From: Nocardioides sp. GY 10127
GTDB taxonomy: Bacteria; Actinomycetota; Actinomycetes; Propionibacteriales; Nocardioidaceae
Assembly: GCF_004919085.1 (NCBI RefSeq)
Contig: NZ_STGL01000002.1
Coordinates: 1-64,000, forward strand
Reading direction: 5' to 3'
DNA: 64,000 nucleotides
Shown here: one piece after another, positions 59,419 to 64,000 of the stretch
Layout: each line of letters starts with the position of its first letter
How positions within the stretch are numbered: the stretch's first letter is position 1
The notes under the pieces: model-generated
Told to the model about the DNA's origin: nothing
What the model saw: only the letters and a program-made list of their open reading frames with translations
The model's database searches: none
Program-made: the position numbers and the translations under genes

Positions 59419-59863
59419 GGCCGCCTCCTGAGGGGTCGATGCCCTGCCGCCAGCCGCGGGCGAGGGTCTTGGGGGCCCGGGCGAGCCAGGCGTCGGTGAG
59501 ATGCTCGGCGAGCTCGTCGCGGCTGAGCTCGCCGACGCGCGCCAGACGCAGCAGGACGTGCTTGGAGCGGGCGCGCGTGAAGTGCTCGATGGTGAAGAAC
59601 GGGGTGCCGGGGTCCTCGACCAGCGAGGCGGCGTCCTCGAGGGTGGCGGTGCTGAGCACGAGGACGTCGTCCCACTGCTCGCCCGTCAGCGGGTCGGTGC
59701 AGTCGTGCCGCGGCTCGCGGTACAGCACGAAGCCCTTGCCCCGCACGAGCCAGGTCGGCACCCCGCCCCAGGACTCGCCCAGGGTGGCCTCGGGCAGCTC
59801 GGCGCAGATCGCGTCCACGTCCGCGGGCACGGCCGCACGGGCGCCCGCCCCCGCGATGCTCAT
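59411..59863 (-). CDS. MmcQ/YjbR-family protein
   Basis: A 150-residue protein of the MmcQ/YjbR fold (a DNA-binding-like alpha/beta fold, also called DUF1801-related). It has [28 protein letters not shown] near residue 25 and [18 protein letters not shown] near the end, both typical. It sits between fmt and rsmB and overlaps the ends of both (4 and 8 bases), so it is translationally coupled within this translation/RNA modification unit. Function is unknown. Confidence 0.85.
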   Translation of the reverse strand: MSIAGAGARAAVPADVDAICAELPEATLGESWGGVPTWLVRGKGFVLYREPRHDCTDPLTGEQWDDVLVLSTATLEDAASLVEDPGTPFFTIEHFTRARSKHVLLRLARVGELSRDELAEHLTDAWLARAPKTLARGWRQGIDPSGGGRA

Positions 59864-60822
59864 GCCTGCTCGCCCCGCCCGTCGGTGGGGTCGTCACCCA
59901 GACGCACGCCGGCCTCGATCCGGGCGCCCCGGGCCCAGTCGGCGGCGGCCATCTGCTTCTTGCCGAAGGCCTTGACCTCGCCCAGCCGGACCGGGGTGGT
60001 GCCCGTGCCCACGAGGACGTGGTTCTTGCCCACGGCCAGGACGCCGGGGGCGAGCCGCTCCGCGGCGGCGGGCTCGAGCGTCACGGGCCCGATCTTGATC
60101 CGCTCGCCCTCGAACAGCGACCAGGCGCCGGGGGACGGCGTGCAGGCGCGGACCTGGCGGTCGAGGGCGACGGCCGGCTGGGACCAGTCGATCCGGGCGT
60201 CCTCGACCAGGATCTTGGGCGCGAGCGTGATCCCGTCCTCGGACTGCTGCCGGGCCCACAGCGTGCCGTCCTCGAGGGCGTCGAGGGTCTGCACCAGCAG
60301 GTGCGCCCCGCCCTCGGCGAGCCGGCCGAGCAGGTCGCCGGCCGTGTCGTGGGGCCGGATGCGCTCGGTCATGACGCCGAACGTGGGGCCGGCGTCCAGC
60401 TCCTTGACGATGCGGAACGTGGTCGCGCCGGTGACCTCGTCGCCCGCCCAGATCGAGTGCTGGACGGGGGCGGCGCCCCGCCAGTTCGGCAGGCATGAGA
60501 AGTGCAGGTTGATCCAGCCGTGGGCCGGGATGTCGAGGGCCGACTGCGGCAGGAGCGCGCCGTAGGCCACCACCGGGCAGGCGTCCGGCTCCAGCGCGGC
60601 CAGCTGCGCCTGGAAGGCGGGGTCTCGCGGGTGGTCCGGCTTGAGCACGGGGACGCCCAGCTCCTCCGCCCGCTGGGCGACCGGCGAGGCCACGAGCCTG
60701 CGGCCACGGCCGGCGGGAGCGTCGGGCCGGGTGACGACCCCGACGAGCTCGTGGCGCGAGCCCGCGACGGCCTCGAGCGAGGGCAGGGCGACCTCGGGGG
60801 TGCCGGCGAAGACGACGCGCAT
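59860..60822 (-). CDS. fmt: Methionyl-tRNA formyltransferase
   Basis: A 320-residue enzyme that formylates initiator methionyl-tRNA using 10-formyltetrahydrofolate. It opens [19 protein letters not shown]; the catalytic segment is [24 protein letters not shown] (Asn and His, about residue 110) with the Asp in DAGPTFG (about residue 147). The C-terminal tRNA-binding domain starts near 210. The start ATG shares one base with the def stop (TGATG). Confidence 0.95.
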   Translation of the reverse strand: MRVVFAGTPEVALPSLEAVAGSRHELVGVVTRPDAPAGRGRRLVASPVAQRAEELGVPVLKPDHPRDPAFQAQLAALEPDACPVVAYGALLPQSALDIPAHGWINLHFSCLPNWRGAAPVQHSIWAGDEVTGATTFRIVKELDAGPTFGVMTERIRPHDTAGDLLGRLAEGGAHLLVQTLDALEDGTLWARQQSEDGITLAPKILVEDARIDWSQPAVALDRQVRACTPSPGAWSLFEGERIKIGPVTLEPAAAERLAPGVLAVGKNHVLVGTGTTPVRLGEVKAFGKKQMAAADWARGARIEAGVRLGDDPTDGRGEQA

Positions 60823-61367
60823 CAGAGGCCCAGCCCACGGGTCGGGTGCGGGGAGACCTTCACGGTGGGCGCCCCGAGGCCGAACCACTCGGACTCGCGG
60901 ATCGCCCGCATCGCGGCCTTCCGCGTCGCGTCGTCGAGGCGGTCCACGAAGAGGACGCCGTCGAGGTGGTCGGTCTCGTGCTGGATCGCCCGGGCCAGGT
61001 AGTCCGACCCGTGGATCGTCACCGGCTCCCCGTGCATGTCGAACCCGCGGGCCACCACCGACAGGGCGCGCAGGCACTCGAAGGTCATGTCCGGGATCGA
61101 GAGGCAGCCCTCCACGCCGTCCTGGGTCTCCGGGGAGAGCTCGAGGCTGGGGTTGACCAGGTGCCCGACGGTGCCCTCCACGTTGTAGGTGAAGACCCGC
61201 AGGCCGACGCCGATCTGCGGGGCGGCGAGCCCCGCGCCGGGGGCGGCGAGCATGGTGTCGGTGAGGTCCTCGACGAGCTTGCGCAGCTCCTTGTCGAAGT
61301 CCGTGACCTCGACCGCGGGCTTGCGGAGGATCGGGTCGCCGAAGAGGCGGATGGGCTGCACGGACAT
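60822..61367 (-). CDS. def: Peptide deformylase
   Basis: A 181-residue iron or zinc enzyme that removes the N-formyl group from new proteins. The three family motifs are present: [11 protein letters not shown] (about residue 45), EGCLSIPD (about 92) and [12 protein letters not shown] (about 134, with HExxH-like ligands). Length is normal. It is the first gene of the def-fmt-YjbR-rsmB unit. ATG 61367 is divergent from the kinase-like gene. Confidence 0.95.
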   Translation of the reverse strand: MSVQPIRLFGDPILRKPAVEVTDFDKELRKLVEDLTDTMLAAPGAGLAAPQIGVGLRVFTYNVEGTVGHLVNPSLELSPETQDGVEGCLSIPDMTFECLRALSVVARGFDMHGEPVTIHGSDYLARAIQHETDHLDGVLFVDRLDDATRKAAMRAIRESEWFGLGAPTVKVSPHPTRGLGL

Positions 61368-61445
61368 GCCCCGATCCTAGGTGGGCGGGCCGGTCGCGCC
61401 CGAAATGGCTGGCGAGGGTCCGACCGCGGCTGGGACGGTGTGCCG

Positions 61446-62084
61446 GTGCACGTCGTCCTCCTCGTCGGACCGCAGGCCGTCGGCAAGATGAGCGTCGGTC
61501 GTCGGCTCTGCGCCCGCACGGGCTACCGGCTCCACCACAACCACGCCGCCATCGAGGCCCTGCTGGAGACCTTCCGCTGGGACGAGCCCGCCTTCGGCCG
61601 CCTCAAGGACGAGATCCGCCGGCGCGTGGTCGAGGAGGCGGTCGCCGCCGACCTCCCGGGGCTCGTGCTCACGTTCGTGTGGGCGTTCGACGTCCCCGGG
61701 GACGCCGAGGTGGCGCGTGCCATGCTCGCGCCCGCCGTCGACGCGGGCGTCCGCGTCGACGTGGTGGAGCTCTGGGCGGACGAGGCCACGCGGCTGACCC
61801 GCGAGGGCACCGCGGAGCGGCTGGAGGCGAAGGCGAGCAAGCGCGACCAGGAGTTCGCGCGACAGGACCTGGTGCAGTCGGGTCGGCGGCACCGGCTCTC
61901 GACGGACGCCGAGCACCCGCTCCCGCTCGACCTGCCGCACCTGCGCCTGGACACCTCGGCGCTGACCGCGGACCAGGCCGCGGCGCTGATCTGCGAGCGC
62001 CTGGGGCTGGTGACGTCCGGGGCCACTCCGCCGCCCCGGGCGGGGGCCCGGAGCGAGCGTCCGGGCGTGGATCAGAGCGAGTAG
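61446..62084 (+). CDS. Small P-loop kinase-like protein
   Basis: A 212-residue protein with a P-loop at its start, [23 protein letters not shown], and a substrate-like segment [15 protein letters not shown] second acidic strand [14 protein letters not shown] is the likely Walker B. It resembles shikimate/adenylate-kinase-like or AAA-type small kinases but I cannot name the substrate. GTG 61446 puts the P-loop at position 7; another GTG is two codons earlier. Its end overlaps the priA end by 13 bases, tail to tail. Confidence 0.7.
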   Translation: MHVVLLVGPQAVGKMSVGRRLCARTGYRLHHNHAAIEALLETFRWDEPAFGRLKDEIRRRVVEEAVAADLPGLVLTFVWAFDVPGDAEVARAMLAPAVDAGVRVDVVELWADEATRLTREGTAERLEAKASKRDQEFARQDLVQSGRRHRLSTDAEHPLPLDLPHLRLDTSALTADQAAALICERLGLVTSGATPPPRAGARSERPGVDQSE

Positions 62085-64000
62085 GGGTCCACCTGGAGCC
62101 GCACCGGCTCGAGCTTGCGGGCGGCCCGCACCCGCTGCACCTCCCCCAGCGCCGCCGACAGCGCCGCCCCCTGCGCCCGGGGCACCCGGACGACGACCCG
62201 GTGGCCGCTCTCGGGGTCGGACGGGTCCACGGGGACCGGCCCGAGCACCTCGGCCGCCTCCGGCGGGTCCAGCAGGACCAGCACGTCGTCCAGGGCGCCG
62301 GCGGTGCCCTCGACGATGGCCAGCCGGGAGGCCGGCGGCAGGTGCGCCTCGGCCCGCGACGCGGCCTCGCGGGCCACGAAGCCCCCCATGTCCCACCGCA
62401 CCAGCGCCTGCGACGCGGCGTGCGCGGGATCGGCCACCAGGAGCACCCGGCCGCCGGGCCGGACCAGCCCGGCCGCGTTCGCCCAGCGGCGCAGCGCCTC
62501 CTCCTCCGTCCGGAGGTCGGGCCGGCTCAGCAGCACCCACGCGTCCAGGAGGACGACGGCGGCGTACCCGCCCTCGGCGACCGGCTCCGCGCCGGGAGTC
62601 GCGACGACGACCTGCGGCCGAGTGTCCACCGTCGTGAGCACGTGGTCACGCGCCGACGTGCGGACCCGGGCGCGCGGCAGGGCGCGGCCGATCTCCTCGG
62701 CCGTGCGCGCCTGTCCGAGCACGGGGGCGCGCAGGCCGTGGTCGCCGCACTCGGGGCAGGACCAGGTGGGCTGCTCCGTCCCGCACCAGGCGCAGCCGGG
62801 CGGCGTGGTCGGCCCCGTGAGCCGCAGCGGCCCCGTGCACGCAGGGCACCGCGCCGGCGTCCGGCAGCGTTCGCACGCCAGGGACGCGACGTAGCCCTGC
62901 CGCGGGTTGAGCACGAGGACGGGGCCCGACTCCAGGCCCTCCCGCAGGAGCTGGAGGGCCTGCTGCGGCAGCCGGGAGGTCCGCGCGTGCGGGTCCTTCA
63001 CCAGGTCCATCTCGCTGGCCCCGGCCACCTCGATCCGGGCGGCCGCCCGCACCGTCTCCCGCGCAGCGGTCAGCTCGTGCGCCCAGCCGGTGCGCAGGAG
63101 GTGGTCCGCCTCCACCGTCCGGGCGAAGCCGCCGACCAGGGCGGCCGCACCCGCGCGACCGGCGCGCAGCAGCAGCGTCTCCCGCGCGTGCGGGTACGGG
63201 GCACGTGGCTCGGAGAGCAGGTCGTCCCCGTCGTCCCACACGACCACGAGGGCGAGGTCGGGCACCGGCGCGAAGGCGGCGGCACGCGTGCCGACCGCGA
63301 TCCGGGCCTCGCCGTGCAGCAGTCGCAGGAACGAGCGGTACCGGGCGGCCGGGCCGAGGTCGGCCGTCAGCACGGCGTGCTGGGGCGCACCGGGCGGGGC
63401 GAGCGAGGTCAGGGCGGCGTCGACCCTGGCCACGTCCTTCCCGTCAGGGACGCAGACCACGACGCCGCCGGGGGCGGCGAGCGCGGCGTGGGCCAGGAGG
63501 AGGGGCCAGTCGGCGCCGGGCGGCGGGTTCCACACCGCCCGGGGCGCGCCCCCGGCCCGGAGGTGGCCCAGCCAGGCGGCCGCGTGGGGATGGGCGGCCC
63601 AGGCGGTCTCGGCGGGTCCGGGGCCGGCAGGGGGCCGCGGCTGCACCGGGGACGCCGCGCGCCGGGCGGCCTCCTCGGCTTCCGCGGTCGCGTGCCGCGG
63701 GGGCACCGCGAGGCGCAGGACGTCGGGGCGCGTCCCGGCGTACCGGGCGGCGACGTCGCCCGCCAGCGCCGCGATCTCCGGCGTCAGCACCGCCTCGCTG
63801 CCCACGACCCGCCGCAGCGGCTGGAGCAGCCCGGTGTGGTCGCTCTCGTCGGCGCGCTCCAGGAGGAAGCCGTCGGCCTCCTGCCCCGCGAACCGGACCT
63901 TGACCCGGACCCCCGGGCGCGCGGCGTCGGCCAGCGTGGCCGGCACGGCGAAGTCGAAGACCCGGTCGAGGTGGGCGGGCTGGAGGTCCAGCAGGACGCG
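62072..64000 (-). CDS. priA: Primosomal protein N' (PriA), partial, ATPase-degenerate
   Basis: At least 642 residues; the N-terminus lies beyond the right edge (the frame stays open through RVLLDLQPAHLDRVFDFAVPA at 64000). The N-terminal DNA-binding domain is followed by a helicase core without a usable Walker A: the expected GxTGSGKT position reads PPPGADWPLL, and the DEAH-box position reads VVVWDDGDD. The zinc-binding cysteines are kept: CERCRTPARCPACTG and CAWCGTEQPTWSCPECG. Actinobacterial PriA proteins are known to lack the ATP-binding site. It likely acts in replication restart by binding forks and loading partners. Confidence 0.9.
   Translation of the reverse strand, partial: RVLLDLQPAHLDRVFDFAVPATLADAARPGVRVKVRFAGQEADGFLLERADESDHTGLLQPLRRVVGSEAVLTPEIAALAGDVAARYAGTRPDVLRLAVPPRHATAEAEEAARRAASPVQPRPPAGPGPAETAWAAHPHAAAWLGHLRAGGAPRAVWNPPPGADWPLLLAHAALAAPGGVVVCVPDGKDVARVDAALTSLAPPGAPQHAVLTADLGPAARYRSFLRLLHGEARIAVGTRAAAFAPVPDLALVVVWDDGDDLLSEPRAPYPHARETLLLRAGRAGAAALVGGFARTVEADHLLRTGWAHELTAARETVRAAARIEVAGASEMDLVKDPHARTSRLPQQALQLLREGLESGPVLVLNPRQGYVASLACERCRTPARCPACTGPLRLTGPTTPPGCAWCGTEQPTWSCPECGDHGLRAPVLGQARTAEEIGRALPRARVRTSARDHVLTTVDTRPQVVVATPGAEPVAEGGYAAVVLLDAWVLLSRPDLRTEEEALRRWANAAGLVRPGGRVLLVADPAHAASQALVRWDMGGFVAREAASRAEAHLPPASRLAIVEGTAGALDDVLVLLDPPEAAEVLGPVPVDPSDPESGHRVVVRVPRAQGAALSAALGEVQRVRAARKLEPVRLQVDPYSL

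Noticed and set aside
1..64000. tRNA and rRNA genes
   Set aside because: No cloverleaf-like segment with T-loop sequence or rRNA-like conserved stretch was noticed in the gaps; a covariance search could not be run.

Overview
The window is 64 kb of very GC-rich chromosome from an actinobacterium, most likely a member of the Micrococcales. The evidence is the codon bias toward G/C in third positions, the many GTG starts, the 4-base ATGA/GTGA stop-start overlaps, and marker genes: two RpoD-like sigma factors, a DUF7455 zinc protein, DUF5998, an ATPase-degenerate PriA, and a type IV topoisomerase-like parC/parE pair. Species cannot be named from this sequence. Almost everything is ordinary core chromosome, with one small integrated element.

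Layout. 0-13.7 kb: MOSC protein, a nucleotide-pyrophosphatase-like phosphatase, DUF5998, a sulfotransferase, a GNAT/acyl-CoA-ligase protein (Pat type), parC, a lipoprotein-MFS pair resembling LprG-P55 of mycobacteria, a beta-carbonic anhydrase and a GH3 lipoprotein. 13.79-17.85 kb: an element of about 4.05 kb inserted in the 3' end of parE. It carries a large serine integrase, a resolvase-type recombinase, a WapI-like immunity protein and two unknown small proteins. 17.8-26.8 kb: parE (apparently starting at AUC), a DUF7455 protein behind two sigma-R-type promoters, a small membrane protein, an EamA transporter, three spaced palindromic repeats, the principal sigma factor, an APC permease and an HhH-GPD protein. 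27-31.3 kb: an acyl-CoA synthetase and a divergent arsenic-type pair (ArsO-like flavoprotein and an ArsR-ArsN1 fusion) sharing a region with three operator-like sites. 31.5-43.3 kb: universal stress protein, CPA2 antiporter, glutamate-cysteine ligase family protein, DUF4192, DinB polymerase, the pxpABC 5-oxoprolinase operon and an oligopeptidase B. 43.4-48.4 kb: a second sigma factor with a sigma-R-type promoter, a second GH3 protein, coaE, and a TetR/DUF3533 divergent pair. 48.3-52.9 kb: a riboflavin operon (FMN riboswitch-ribD-ribE-ribM-ribBA-ribH). 53-64 kb: a mycothiol-transferase-like protein, rpe, a lipid kinase, a LigD-type polymerase domain, an isochorismatase/cupin divergent pair, rsmB, a YjbR-like protein, fmt, def, a small kinase-like protein and the 3' part of priA running off the right edge.

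How the pieces work together. The def-fmt-YjbR-rsmB block runs leftward as one compact unit downstream of priA. The rib genes overlap one another and sit behind a complete FMN aptamer, with a PnuC-like transporter embedded that fits RibM. The two sigma-R-type promoters at DUF7455 and the one at the second sigma factor suggest a shared thiol-oxidative-stress circuit. The most notable structure is the parE element. Recombination joined the host frame to an element-borne end of equal length, so ParE stays full length with a different 13-residue tail, while the original tail is stranded at 13746-13797 on the far side of the element.
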